A stretch of DNA of 64,000 bases, from contig OZ220486.1 of assembly GCA_965116115.1 (NCBI GenBank), forward strand, positions 682,001 through 746,000. The letters run 5' to 3'. Below, piece by piece: positions 43,293 through 53,094 of the stretch. This DNA comes from JAPOXR01 sp965116115. Its GTDB lineage: Bacteria; Pseudomonadota; Alphaproteobacteria; Rhodobacterales; Rhodobacteraceae. A program made the position numbers and the translations under genes. A model generated the notes under the pieces. The model was given only the letters and a program-made list of their open reading frames with translations. It did no database searches and was not told where the DNA came from. Each line of letters starts with the position of its first letter. Position 1 is the first letter of the stretch.

Positions 43293-44056
43293 ATTCCGGG
43301 GCGCGCGGCCAGGCGCCGGTCGGCGGCGTTTCCGCCTTGCCCGGGGGTTTCCTGTCCGCGGCGCGGATTTGACCGCATGGCCGCGTCCGGAACAGCGCCG
43401 GGCCGTTCTGTTCCGGGGCCGGCTCGCGGAATCAGCGCTGTCTTGAACGCGGCATCCGTCTCCGCAAGCTGATTGATGCGCGGAATGCGTTCGATGATCC
43501 GCTCCGCGACAATGATTTTTCAGTCCGCTGCCGCGCCGCGCGCAGGCCGGGGAGAAACCCGTGACGGCGAAGGAACCGGTTTCCGAGCGCAGACCGAGGG
43601 GCGGCGGCCCGCGCCCTTCATCGAACCGGACGCCGCGGCGGGGCGCGGGTTTTCTTTTCCGGATCGCCGGCTGCGGATCTGCGGAAAGACGGAAGGAACC
43701 CTGCTTCCGTTTCAAAGGTTCAGCATGCGGACGGCCGGTTTTCGAACAGTCGCCGAAAGATGCCCGGTGAACGGCCTGTCGGGCGTTTAACGGCGGCTGT
43801 TCCGGTTCCGCCGGGCGGGTCCGGCCTGCTTTTCCGCTCATTGATGCCGTCGGCCATATGGGATCGATCGGCTGTCTGCCTGTCCCTGCCGGCATCGCCG
43901 GGGCTTTGATGAACCGGGACGAGCTGATCGGAAAGGGGGAACATTCGACGGCGGCGCGTTTTCCGTTTATTCCGGCGCAAGCCTGTTGCGACCGGCGGGC
44001 GGATATGTCAGAAGGTCCGGGTTTGATACTCTCAGCTGAAGAGAGGATGGATTTTG
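43293..44056. other. Non-coding region with a decayed ISAs1 piece
   Basis: Long GC-rich open frames occur on both strands but lack convincing starts. At about 43840-43950 the sequence resembles the start region of the ISAs1 transposase (cggctgtctgcctgtccctg, then gctttgatgaa), heavily diverged. The last 20 bases carry the first copy of a duplicated translation-start motif of autotransporter 2. Confidence 0.4.
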
Positions 44057-44085
44057 ATGCAATCAACTACTGAAGAGAGGATGGA
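44036..44085 (+). repeat. Duplicated ribosome-binding/start segment
   Basis: The 16-mer CTGAAGAGAGGATGGA occurs at 44036-44051 and again at 44070-44085. Each copy puts AGAGAGG ahead of a start codon: ATG 44057 after the first and ATG 44088 after the second. The two starts are in different frames. Confidence 0.7.
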
Positions 44086-44087
44086 TC

Positions 44088-47000
44088 ATGTCTCGAACCG
44101 GCACAACGCGGATATACGCGCCTGGGCGCGGCGGGGCGTCCCCGCCGGCTGCGGAGCGGAAAGGGGGGGGGTAACTCCCGAGATTCTTCTGTTCCGCCGC
44201 GGCGCGCCGGCGGCCTTGCCGCGGTCCTGACCGGGCTTGCGGCGGTTTCGGCGTCCCCGCCGTCCGCCGTGGCGCAGAGCTGCTCGCCTGCCGGCTATAC
44301 GGGTATGCTGCCCGAGGCCGCCTATGACGGCGTCAAGACCGCGATTTCCTGCACCTCCCTGAGCGGCGGGCTGAAGATGACCCTCGGGTCCGGTCTCCGG
44401 CTGGGCACGGAGGCGGCTCCGCTTGCCGGCAGGGGCATCGATGTTAACGCCGACGGCGCCGGCGGCAACGATGTCGTCGTCAAGGGCGCCGCCGTGATCC
44501 ATGCGGGCGGCGACGGCATTTACATGAGGCGCGACGGGACGGGCGCGCTCAAGCTGGAACTCACGGGCGGCACGGTTTCCGTGGCGGGGGCCGGCAAGCA
44601 CGGCATCGTTGCCGTGAGTTCCGCGACCGGCGATGTCACGATCACCCAAGGCGGCGGCATAACCACGAAGAGCGGAGCGGGAATCTTCGTGAGCCACACA
44701 GGAACCGGCGGCATCGCGGTCACCCATGACGGCAGCATAGAAGCGGTCGGGGGATCGGGAATGTACATAAACAACGAAGGAACCGGCGGCATCACCGTCG
44801 GGACGGGGAAGGGCAGCAGTATCGCGGTGAAAGGGGCCGGCCAGCACGGCATCTTTGCCTTCAGCAATGCAGCCGGCGGCGCCGGCGGCATCACGGTCAC
44901 CCATGACGGCAGCATAACCACGGGGAACGGTGGGGGAATCCAGGTCTACGACAACGGCGACAACGGAAAGCGTGATGTTTCCGTCACGACGGGGCAGGGC
45001 AGCGAGATCACCGCGGCAGGTGCGAACCAGGCCGGCATTTATGCCCAGGTCCTCAAAGGGACCGGCACCGGCGATGTCACGGTCACCCACGGCGGCAGCA
45101 TAGCCACGGAGGGCGGAACAGGAATCTACGCAAACAACCAAGGAACCGGCGGCATCACTGTCGGGACGGGGCAGGGCAGCAGTATCGCGGTGAAAGGTGG
45201 CGGGACTAATCCACACGGCATCCTTGCCCTTAGCAATGCAGCCGGCGGCGCCGGCGATGTCACGGTTACCCATGGCGGAAGCATAACCACGGAGAACGGT
45301 CAGGGAATCTGGGCGAACACCGCAGGAACCGGCGGCATCACTGTCGGGACGGGGCAGGGCAGCAGTATCACGGTGAAAGGGTCAGACCGACAGGGCATCC
45401 TTGCCTTCAGCAATGCAGCCGGCGGCGCCGGCGATATCACGGTCACCCATGACGGCAGCATAACCACGGAGGACGCTACGGGAATCTTCGTCTACGACAA
45501 CGGCGACGACGGAAAGCGTGATGTCTCCGTCACGACGGGGCAGGGCAGCGTGATCACTGCGAACGTGAAGACGGCAGGCAAGAGTTGGAACGGTATCTAT
45601 GCCAAGGTGTTCAAAGGGACCAGCGCCGGTGAAATCAGGGTCACCCACGGCGGCAGCATAACCACGAAGAACGGTACGGTAATCCGCGCGGAGAACACGG
45701 GGACCGGCGGCATCACTGTCGGGACGGGGAAGGGCAGCAGGATCACGGCGAAAGGGAATAACCAGCACGGCATCCATGCCTCCAGCGATGCAGCCGCCGG
45801 CGGCGGCGACTTAACGGTTACCCATGACGGCAGCATAACCACGGAGAACGGAATAGGAATCTACGTCTACAACAACGACGCTGACGGAAAGCGTGATATC
45901 TCCGTCACGACGGGGCAGGGCAGCGAGATCACCGCGGCAGGCGCGAACCAGCGCGGCATTTATGCCGGGCTCTGGCAAGCGACCGCCGCCGGCGACATCA
46001 CGGTCACCCATAACGGCAGCATGACGGTGGAGGAACGTTTTGGAATCGAAACATACCACGCAGGAGATGGCGGCGTCACTGTCACGACGGGGACGGGCAG
46101 CAAGATCACGGTGAAGAAGGGGGACAGACACGGCATCATTGCCTACAAGGCGTCCGGCGCCGGGGACATCGCGGTCACCCATGACGGCAGCATAGATTCG
46201 GAGGGCCGGGCGGGAATCTGGGCGCAGCACAAAGAGGAGGGCGACATCACGGTCACGACGGGGCCGGGCAGCGTGGTCACCGCCCGGAGAGCGGGCATCG
46301 TGATCGACCACGAAGGCGCCGGCAAGTTCGATGTCGCTGTCCGCGGCCTGGTCACGGGGGACAGCGGGGACAGCGGGTCCGGATATGCCGGCGTGCGTGT
46401 CCAGGTCAGGGATGGCGACAACACGGTCGGGGACGGCGGCACGATCGTTGTCGGTTCCCGGGCGCATGTCCGCGCGCTGTCCGGCAATGCGGTCCGCGTG
46501 GACGGCCACGCGGGTCCGGTGAAGATCATTCTGGAGCTGGACGAGGACGGTCTCACGGGTTATCTGAACGGCAAGATCCTGAATCCGGAGCAGGAGAGGA
46601 AGAAGGGTCAAGAGACGACGACGGCGCAGTCGGACCTGAGCTTCCACACCCGCGCCGGCATGGACGATGACGCGCCCTTGACCGGTCTGACGGCGGATGA
46701 CCCCGTGAAAGGGATCATCCACCGCCGCAAGGTATTGGACCTTGTTTATGACGAGGTGATCAAGGGTCAGTTCCGGGAGGTCAGCCATAACGGCAAACGG
46801 GTCTGGTACGAGTTTGAAGATGTTCCGCCGGTTCAGCGTCTGTACCGGGACCGCGCGCGGCTGTACGAGGCGCTGCCTTCGGTTTTGCTGGATCTGAACG
46901 CCGGTCCGGGGGTCGGGAGCGGGATGTGCGGAGGCGGCGCGCGGGCGGAGGTTTCCATGAGCGAAGGCGAGCGCATGGCTGAGAGTTCGACGACCTCCGC

Positions 47001-47742
47001 GGGCTGGAGAAAGCAGGCCCTCGGCTGGGACGTGAAGCGGCGTGTTGTGGAGGCCGGTTATGATTTCCCCGCCGACGGAAGTCTGTGCGTCGGTTTCAGC
47101 GCCGGGCGGCGCACGGTCAAGGCCGATGTCATGCGCGGCGGCGGCGTCAAGGCCGAGGCGACCGGCGGGGCGGTGACGCTGGGCTGGCGTCCGGACAGCG
47201 GCGTCGATGTCAGCTGGCGTCTGTCGTATTCGCGTCTGCATGACATCGAACTCAGCCCCGCGGGCGGCGGGGCGGTGATCGCGGCGCCCGGGGGCGGGGG
47301 CGTTTCCGTCAGCGTCGCCGCCGGCAAGCGGATGGAATTCCAAGGAATGCAGGTGACGCCGCGGGCCGGTTTCGAGTTTTCGTCGGTGGAGACCGGAGGT
47401 TTCACGGAGCCGGCGGCCTTGGAGGGGGCCGGCGAAGTGTCGGATGTCAGGGCCGGCAGCGTGAAAGGGACGCTGGGGGCGAGGATCGACATGGCGGCCG
47501 GAGAGGCCGGGACGCTCTGGGCGGCGGCGGATGTGGAGCATGATTTCAAGGGCCGAACGGACATCACGGTCACCGGGGCCGTCCTCGAGGCGGAGATGAA
47601 ACCGACCTGGGGCAGACTCGGTCTCGGCGGCGAGTTCAGGCTGAGCGATATGATGACGGTGTCGGGCGGCGCGTACTACGCCGCGGGCGGCGGCGGGAAC
47701 AAGGACCTCGGCGGCTCTCTGGCCCTGAACGTGAGTTTCTGA
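44088..47742 (+). CDS. Autotransporter adhesin-like protein 2, probably phase-variable
   Basis: The passenger-barrel frame is open from before 44161 to the stop at 47742 (about 1190 residues). Order: signal peptide core LAAVLTGLAAVSASPPS ending AVAQ, nine repeats of 57-63 residues (44.69-46.32 kb) with motifs ITVTHDGSITT and VTTGQGSxIT typical of a beta-helix, a linker (GKILNPE, SFHTRAGMDDD), and a barrel of about 270 residues ending SLALNVSF, very close to autotransporter 1. The best start, ATG 44088 with AGAGAGG 7 bases upstream, meets a G9 tract (44163-44171) and a TAA immediately after it; G8 or G11 would join it to the signal peptide. GTG 44269 lies inside the signal peptide and is not a likely start. 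Confidence 0.8.
44163..44171 (+). repeat. G9 homopolymer at the signal-peptide boundary
   Basis: Nine G follow codon 25 of the ATG 44088 frame and are followed at once by TAA (44172-44174) in that frame. The layout, with ERK then Gly codons then signal peptide, mirrors the SWK-Gly tract of autotransporter 1. Confidence 0.82.
44690..46320 (+). repeat. Nine in-frame passenger repeats of 171-189 bp
   Basis: The marker GGGCAGC recurs at 44811, 44997, 45174, 45357, 45543, 45732, 45918, 46095 and 46266. Every spacing (186, 177, 183, 186, 189, 186, 177, 171) is a multiple of three, so unequal recombination would change passenger length without breaking the frame. Confidence 0.85.
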
Positions 47743-47773
47743 CCGCGGAACTGAAAGCCGCCGGGTGCGGGGG

Positions 47774-47789
47774 GATGCCGTTGGGCATC
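47774..47789 (+). terminator. Small hairpin after autotransporter 2
   Basis: GATGCC and GGCATC form a 6-bp stem with a 4-nt loop, 32 bases after the stop. It is only weak evidence for termination. Confidence 0.25.
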
Positions 47790-47949
47790 GCCTCGCCGGC
47801 CCGTTACGGTCAGGGCGGCCGATTGAGAGCTTTACGGGGTCAAGGCTATTCGCAAGCCTCGGTCGGGTCGGCATGGTGTCAAGCCGGGATGTTCCGCGGC
47901 TGTCACGGAGCCTTGCCGGCTGAGGCCAAGGCTTCCGCTATCTGACGAG

Positions 47950-48860
47950 TGCGCTTCGTTCCTCAAGGTCCTGACAATGCGGACAGAGGCAGACAGCTGA
48001 TTGATCTCGTATGTTCAACGGCATCACTGGTCCCCGGCACGGCCTTCACGGTTCATGACCGCTCTCCAGACCGTAATGTCAAAAGGCGGAACATGCCGCC
48101 GGACACGGTCGGATACGGCAAAGTCAAGAAGAAGTTCCCGCTTCAGTTCATGGATCTGAAGAACGGCGCGCCGACCCGCGACGCCTTTTCCGGCCTGTTC
48201 AACAGTTTTGGTCCTGGCGGTCCCCGCGCTTCTGAAGCTTTTCGACATCCAAGGCCGGACGGCAGGCGGATGCGCAGCGTGCGGTATCGGAAGCCGTGAA
48301 GGATGGGAGGCGGGGATGTGAAGCGGCATATGGAGAACCACGGCGGCATTGAAAACATCCGGTTTTCCGAGACACATAAGGAGAAGGGACACGGCCGGAT
48401 CGAAACCCGGCGGTCCGCCGTTCGCTGTGATGCCGGCTGGCTGGAAAGCCGCTGACAGCCGGGTCCCGCCGCTGTCGGATCCGTTTCGTCGACCCGGGAA
48501 ATCCAGGGAATGCGCAGCACCGGAACCCGGTGTTTTATCATGAGCGGGAAGCGGGATCCGGAGCGTTTTCTCAAGGGCGCGCGGGAGCGCTGGCCGGTCG
48601 AAAACAGCCTGCACCGGGTTCTCGACGTCACGATGAACGAAGACCATCCGCGCAACCGGACAGGGCCCGGGCCGGAAAAACCGGACGTGATGCGGCGGCC
48701 GGCTCTCAACCCGGCGCGGGTCACGAAGGACAGGCAGGCTGAGTCAATGCGCGGCGAACTCAAAAAAGCCGGACGGGATCACCGGTGCGCCCTGAAGCTC
48801 ATCAGCTCCGCCGGACTCCTGCCGGAAAACGGGAAATCTCAAAAGCGACAACCCTGGTTC
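47950..48860 (+). pseudogene. ISAs1 transposase, decayed (copy 3)
   Basis: Plus-strand pieces match the transposase in order: CGQRQTADxSRMFNGIT-like start, KKKFPLQFMDLKNGAPTRDAF, FDIQGRTAGGCAA (after a large internal deletion), ETHKEKGHGRIETRRSAV, RTRCFIMSGKRDPERFLKGA, then NEDHPRNRTGPGPEKPDV and the tail. It ends with TCTCAAAAGCGACAACCCTGG-like inverted repeat. Several frameshifts and the loss of the first catalytic Asp region make it inactive. Confidence 0.75.
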
Positions 48861-49162
48861 TCGATGATCTCGAACCGCTTCCACGGACTTTCCGCAAGTT
48901 TCCTCCGCATTTGGGTAAGCTTGGGCGTATTGATTCGAACATCCCCGCAGGCCCGGTTTAGACGGGTGGTGTCGTTCCCGAAAGGGATACGGCTTCATAA
49001 TGCGGCTTTAACGGGCCGTTGTCATTCTGACCGTAAAATGATCCACCGATCAAACTCCGAAATGCATCGCTTCATCTGTAGACCGCGATTGAGGCAGATC
49101 TACATGTTGTATGCGGGTCAAGCGGGTGCGATACTCTCTATGATGAAAACGGAGGGAATCGC
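48861..49162. other. Stretch before the IS30 transposase
   Basis: No gene is recognised. It should include the left end of the IS30 element; ATCTGTAGACCGCG near 49075 and AGATCTACATG near 49098 resemble IS30 terminal sequences, but I cannot fix the end. Confidence 0.3.
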
Positions 49163-49901
49163 ATGCCGTCGGGCTTTAACTGCTTGACCCGGTTTGACCG
49201 TTGCCAGCTTCAGGCGCTGAAGAAAAGCGGTTTCCCGCAAAGAGGCATCGCGGCGGAGATCGGCTGCCCGCAGTCGACGGCAGTCCGCGAACTCGCCCGC
49301 GACACCGGGCTGCGGGGCTGCCGCTGCCGCCAGTCGCAGCGGCTGGCCGAAACCCAGCGGCGGGAAGCCTCGTCGGTTCCCCGCAGGATGTCGCCGATGA
49401 GCTGGAAGATCATCGAGATATGTCTGAGGTCCGGACAGGCCCGCAGCAGACTTCGGGCCGCTCAGCGAGGACGGGTGTCATGACGGTGAGTCCGACCTGG
49501 ATTTACCGTTATATCTATGCGGACCGGGCGGCGGGGGGAAGCCTGTTCCGCTGCCTCCGCCGCCGGGGGCGGAAGCGCTGCCGCCGAGGCCGGAACGGCT
49601 CCGGGCGGGGCGTGATTCCGGGCCGGAGGGACATATCCGAGCGTCCCGCGATCGTCGAGGAGAAGACCCGGGCGGGAGACTGGTAATCGGACACGATCAT
49701 CGGCGTCCGGCACCGGGGAGCCTTGGTTTCGCTTGTCGACCGGGCGACGAAATTGACTTTGCTTCAACAGGTTGAGAGAAGGACGTCGTCCTCAGCCGGG
49801 GCCGCGGTCATTAAGTGTCTTCAGCCTGTGTCCGACATGACTCACACGATCACGGCTGACAACGGCAAGGAATTCGTGGAGTGCGCGGAGGTCTCGCGGG
49901 C
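49163..49901 (+). pseudogene. IS30-family transposase, 5-prime part
   Basis: Frame 1 (49163-49483) has the helix-turn-helix start of IS30 transposases (FDRCQLQALKKSGFPQRGIAA, then STAVRELARDTGLRGCR). A shift leads to IYRYIYADRAAGGSLFRCLR and IVEEKTRAGDW, then an in-frame stop, then DTIIGVRHRGALVSLVDRAT and MTHTITADNGKEF with the DDE core. The gene stops at 49901, where the DruA-IS4 element is inserted, and resumes at 52230. At least one frameshift and one stop codon are present besides the insertion. Confidence 0.83.
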
Positions 49902-52229
49902 CTTTCACGGACTCACTGTTGACAGAGCATTATTTGATGCTGTATGTGATTCGGCATGAACGTAGGAATGCGAATGATCTCGGCCGATGGCGCAGCCTGG
50001 TTGAAGGGAGCCATCAAGGCCGGCGGCATGACCCGTCATGCGCTTGCCCGCGGTCTGTGCGAGCATGAGGACTGGCGCAATGCGCGGGGCGGGTTGTGCA
50101 CCTCATCGGCAGGCAAGGCGCTGCCGGGACTGGCGCGGGCACTGGGTGTCTCGCTGCCCGCTGCCCGCATGTTCAGTGCGACCTCGGGGCCAGGGGAGCC
50201 GGACGGCGGTCACGTTCCCTCCGTCGAGGTCTCCTGCCCGCTCCGGGAACTCGGACCGGTCACTTTGCGGGTCGTCGGCAAGGCGGATGCCGGGCGGTGG
50301 CGGGCGATGATGGAACGGCATCATCCCCGGGGCTGCCCGCAGGCGCCGGGAGCGGTGTTGAATTATTGGATCGTCTCCGGGCGCTATGGTTGCATCGGCG
50401 GCATCGGCTTTCGGGCCGCCAGCTGGCACGTCAAGCCCCGCGATGAATGGATCGGGTGGTCGAATGCGGCGAAAGCCGCCAATCTCGGCCTTCTCGTTAA
50501 CAATCACCGTTTTCTGATCCTGCCCGGCGTTGAAGTGCCATACCTCGCCTCGCATGTGCTCGGCAAGGCGGGACGGTGTCTGCCGGACGACTGGCAGGCG
50601 CGTCACGGCTGCCGCCCGCAAGCAGTCTACACCTATGTCGACGACACCAGGGCGGGGAGCTGCTATCGCGCCGCCAATTGGCGCTTCGCCGGCATGACGG
50701 CGGCGCGGGCCCGTTCGGGTGAGGCCAAACCGCAGTGCAGGATCTTCATGCGGTCCTTGGAGCGGGGCTGGCGCCGACGGATGGCGGAGGCGCCGCGGCG
50801 TCCGATCGGCGCCCTGGCGGACAGCTGGGTTGACGAAGGCGACGGCACGGGGGATAACGAGTTCGCATACTCGACACACTGCGATGGCCGGGTGCGCCGC
50901 CGGCTGCGGCGCGTCGGAGACGCGTGGATCAGGAATGCCGGCGGCACGATTCCGGAGATGTTCCCGAACGCCGCCGATCAAACGGCGGTTTACCGTCTTC
51001 TGTCGAACCCGGATGTCACCATGCGGCATGTCTTGGAGTCCCATATCGAGGCTGCGGTGAGGCGCTGCCGCGCTCATCGCCGTATTCTGGCGGTGCAGGA
51101 CACGACGATGCTCAACTATTCCGGTCTGGCCGGGAGCGCCGAAGGCTTGGCTCCGCTCGGCGGCGGCGGCAAGGGATCGGCAGGCATCGCCGCGCACGCG
51201 ATGCTCGCCTTCGTGCCCGGCGGCCGGCCGCTGGGGGTGCTTTCGATAGACGCCGACTTCCGTGGGAACGCCGGGAGCGACAGGACCGAAAGCCTGCGCT
51301 GGCTGGACGGTTTCGGGGTCTGCGGAGAACTGGCCGCGGCCTGTCCCGATGCCGAGACGATCTGCGTCGGCGACCGCGAAATGGACATCTGGGAAATCCA
51401 CCGCGAGGCGGCGCGGACGGGCCGGCGCGTCGTGCTCCGCGCCTGCCGGTCAAAAAAGCGCCGGGTCCTGACGGAAACCGGCGAGCCTCGAAACCTGTTT
51501 TCCTTCATGGCGGAACAGCCCGAACTCGGACGCATGACCATCGAACTCGACGCGGCGGGCGGGAAGCGCAAACGGGCGTCCCGGAAAGTGGAGCTGTCGG
51601 TCCAGGCGTCGCGGGTGACGGCGCTGCCTCCGAAGGCCGCCGGGGAAGGCGGCACGCTGGAGATGCTGGCGGTGCGGGCGAGCGAGACCGATCCGGAGGA
51701 TCCGGAAAAGGCGCTCGACTGGGTGATTCTCTCGAGCGCCGGCGACGCGACGCCGGAAACAGCATACGATGTGCTGTCGATATATCGGGATCGCCAGTCC
51801 ATCGAACGCTGGTTCGACACGTTGAAGCGGGGCACCTGCATCAGCGACCGGAAACTGAACACGGCCGACGACCTGCGGACCTGCCTGGCCTTCGACGCGG
51901 TCGCCGCCTGGCGCGTTCACGAACTGTCTCGTCTCGCGCGCGAGGCCCCCGACACCCCGGCGGCGGAGATTGTCCGGCCGGTTGAAATCCAAGCCCTCGA
52001 CCTCATCCTCACTGCCTATCGAATGCCGTGCGTCGGCGACCGGGCCTCCGCGGCGCGGGGACCTCCGACCGTGTATGACTATGTGCTTGCCATGGGCCGC
52101 ATCGTCGGCTTCCGCCCGTCAAAACGGCAACCGTTGCCGGGTCCGCTCAAATGTTTCAAAGGAGATGACAGAATCCAGTTTACCGTCGCACTCATCGAAA
52201 ACGCGCAGTCAACAGTGATAAAGTGAAAG
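49902..52229 (+). mobile_element. IS4-type element carrying a DruA-transposase fusion (2328 bp)
   Basis: Both ends have the pattern CTTTCAC-N4-TCACTGTTGAC in inverted orientation (left from 49902, right to 52229). The 9-bp CTCGCGGGC lies on both sides (49893-49901 and 52230-52238), the duplication length of Tn5/IS50-like IS4 elements. It interrupts an IS30 transposase; removing the element and one 9-mer restores the IS30 reading EVSRALGADFHF. Confidence 0.88.
49956..52226 (+). CDS. DruA-like (DUF4338) domain fused to an IS4/Tn5-type transposase
   Basis: A 756-residue protein. The N-terminal part to about 85 has a helix-turn-helix-like stretch; about 105-270 matches the DUF4338/DruA family (RWRAMMERHHPRG, WIVSGRYGCIGGIGF, WIGWSN, LVNNHRFLILPGVEVPYLAS, CYRAANWRFAGMTA). 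From about 290 on it is a Tn5-like DDE transposase: D382 (AVQDTTMLNYSG), D473 (CVGDREMDIWEI) and E617 (YRDRQSIERWFDTLKRG). The first spacing, 91 residues, equals that of Tn5 transposase (D97-D188). DruA is a component of Druantia defence systems; here it more likely serves the element. The stop lies inside the right inverted repeat. The frame is intact. Confidence 0.85.
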   Translation: MNVGMRMISADGAAWLKGAIKAGGMTRHALARGLCEHEDWRNARGGLCTSSAGKALPGLARALGVSLPAARMFSATSGPGEPDGGHVPSVEVSCPLRELGPVTLRVVGKADAGRWRAMMERHHPRGCPQAPGAVLNYWIVSGRYGCIGGIGFRAASWHVKPRDEWIGWSNAAKAANLGLLVNNHRFLILPGVEVPYLASHVLGKAGRCLPDDWQARHGCRPQAVYTYVDDTRAGSCYRAANWRFAGMTAARARSGEAKPQCRIFMRSLERGWRRRMAEAPRRPIGALADSWVDEGDGTGDNEFAYSTHCDGRVRRRLRRVGDAWIRNAGGTIPEMFPNAADQTAVYRLLSNPDVTMRHVLESHIEAAVRRCRAHRRILAVQDTTMLNYSGLAGSAEGLAPLGGGGKGSAGIAAHAMLAFVPGGRPLGVLSIDADFRGNAGSDRTESLRWLDGFGVCGELAAACPDAETICVGDREMDIWEIHREAARTGRRVVLRACRSKKRRVLTETGEPRNLFSFMAEQPELGRMTIELDAAGGKRKRASRKVELSVQASRVTALPPKAAGEGGTLEMLAVRASETDPEDPEKALDWVILSSAGDATPETAYDVLSIYRDRQSIERWFDTLKRGTCISDRKLNTADDLRTCLAFDAVAAWRVHELSRLAREAPDTPAAEIVRPVEIQALDLILTAYRMPCVGDRASAARGPPTVYDYVLAMGRIVGFRPSKRQPLPGPLKCFKGDDRIQFTVALIENAQSTVIK

Positions 52230-52480
52230 CTCGCGGGCTCTCGGCGCGGACTTTCACTTCACCCGCCCGTACCGTTCATGCGACCGGGGTTTGAACGGGC
52301 ATACGAACGGCCTGGTGAGAGAACAGCTTCCGAAGTCGACGGACTTCCGGACGATAGATCCCGCCGAGGTCCGGAAGGTGCGGGACGCGCTTGATAACCG
52401 CCCCCGCCGCTGCCTGGGTTACCGGACCCCGGCGGAGGCTTTCCGTGAGGCTGCGGAGGCGGCCGCGGGCAGGGGCGTCC
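52230..52480 (+). pseudogene. IS30-family transposase, 3-prime part
   Basis: Continues the gene cut at 49901: EVSRALGADFHFTRPYRSCDRGLN, then (after a shift) NGLVREQLPKSTDFRTIDPAEV and LDNRPRRCLGYRTPAEAF, the standard IS30 ending. It includes the right 9-bp target duplication of the inserted element. Confidence 0.83.
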
Positions 52481-53094
52481 TCGAAAAATTTCCGATCCCG
52501 GGCGGCGGCTCGGGCTGGCCCCCCCCCCCGCTGAAACCGCCTGCGAATCGCTTGGAAGAGGCGGAGCTGAACTTTCCGGCTGCCGGTCAACCCCGGCCAG
52601 CGGCTGGATCACGACGGATTCCCGCCGCTCTCATGACCCGCGGCCTCCGGAAACGCATTTGCGGGGCATCCGCAGCATCTGCTACAGCTTGATTCTGACA
52701 GAGAGCCGCCGGCTGAACCCGGTGATGCATTTCATAGTTGTACGGGCGATCATAAACAATGTCACCCGGCTCGTTCAGTCGGTCAATGAAGCAAGTCCGA
52801 GGTTGCGGTTTCAAGCAGGCCTGATACTCAGGCTGTGAATACGATACGTTTGGCGCTGGCAGGCGGTCCAAAACCCGTTAATGAAGTAAGGCATGGTTCC
52901 AGCTTGCTTGATTTGAGCAGGACCCGAAAACCGAACAGCCGTTTATTCCGCAAGTAAGTCGCGTGGCCTTTGCTTGAGAAAAGACACATTTTTCACGCTG
53001 TCGGACAGCCCGTTTTCCGGCTTTTTCACAGGCGTGCTCAATCAATCGGTATGACTATCGAATACAGTTTCCGAATCAGGATCTGACCGCAGCC
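52481..53094. other. Non-coding region with a C11 tract
   Basis: No gene is recognised. Eleven C at 52519-52529 (G11 on the minus strand) follow the IS30 remnant; minus-strand frames across it do not lead into a signal peptide. The part after 52690 is less GC-rich and may hold the promoter of the SDR gene. Confidence 0.4.

Noticed and set aside
42969..44066. A 365-codon minus-strand open frame
   Set aside because: It overlaps queG in antisense and then runs through non-coding sequence with ISAs1 debris. The protein is Arg/Pro-rich with no motif.
44690..46320. CRISPR-like regular repeats
   Set aside because: Spacing is regular, but the repeats are translated, of period near 180 bp and without short unique spacers; they encode passenger modules.
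45811..47874. A 687-codon open frame on the minus strand
   Set aside because: It lies entirely antisense to autotransporter 2, whose barrel is clearly coding. High G+C produces long antisense frames; the composition (Arg/His/Pro-rich, no domains) is that of a shadow.
50103..51401. A 432-codon minus-strand frame
   Set aside because: Antisense to the DruA-transposase fusion, which carries recognisable domains and the element ends.
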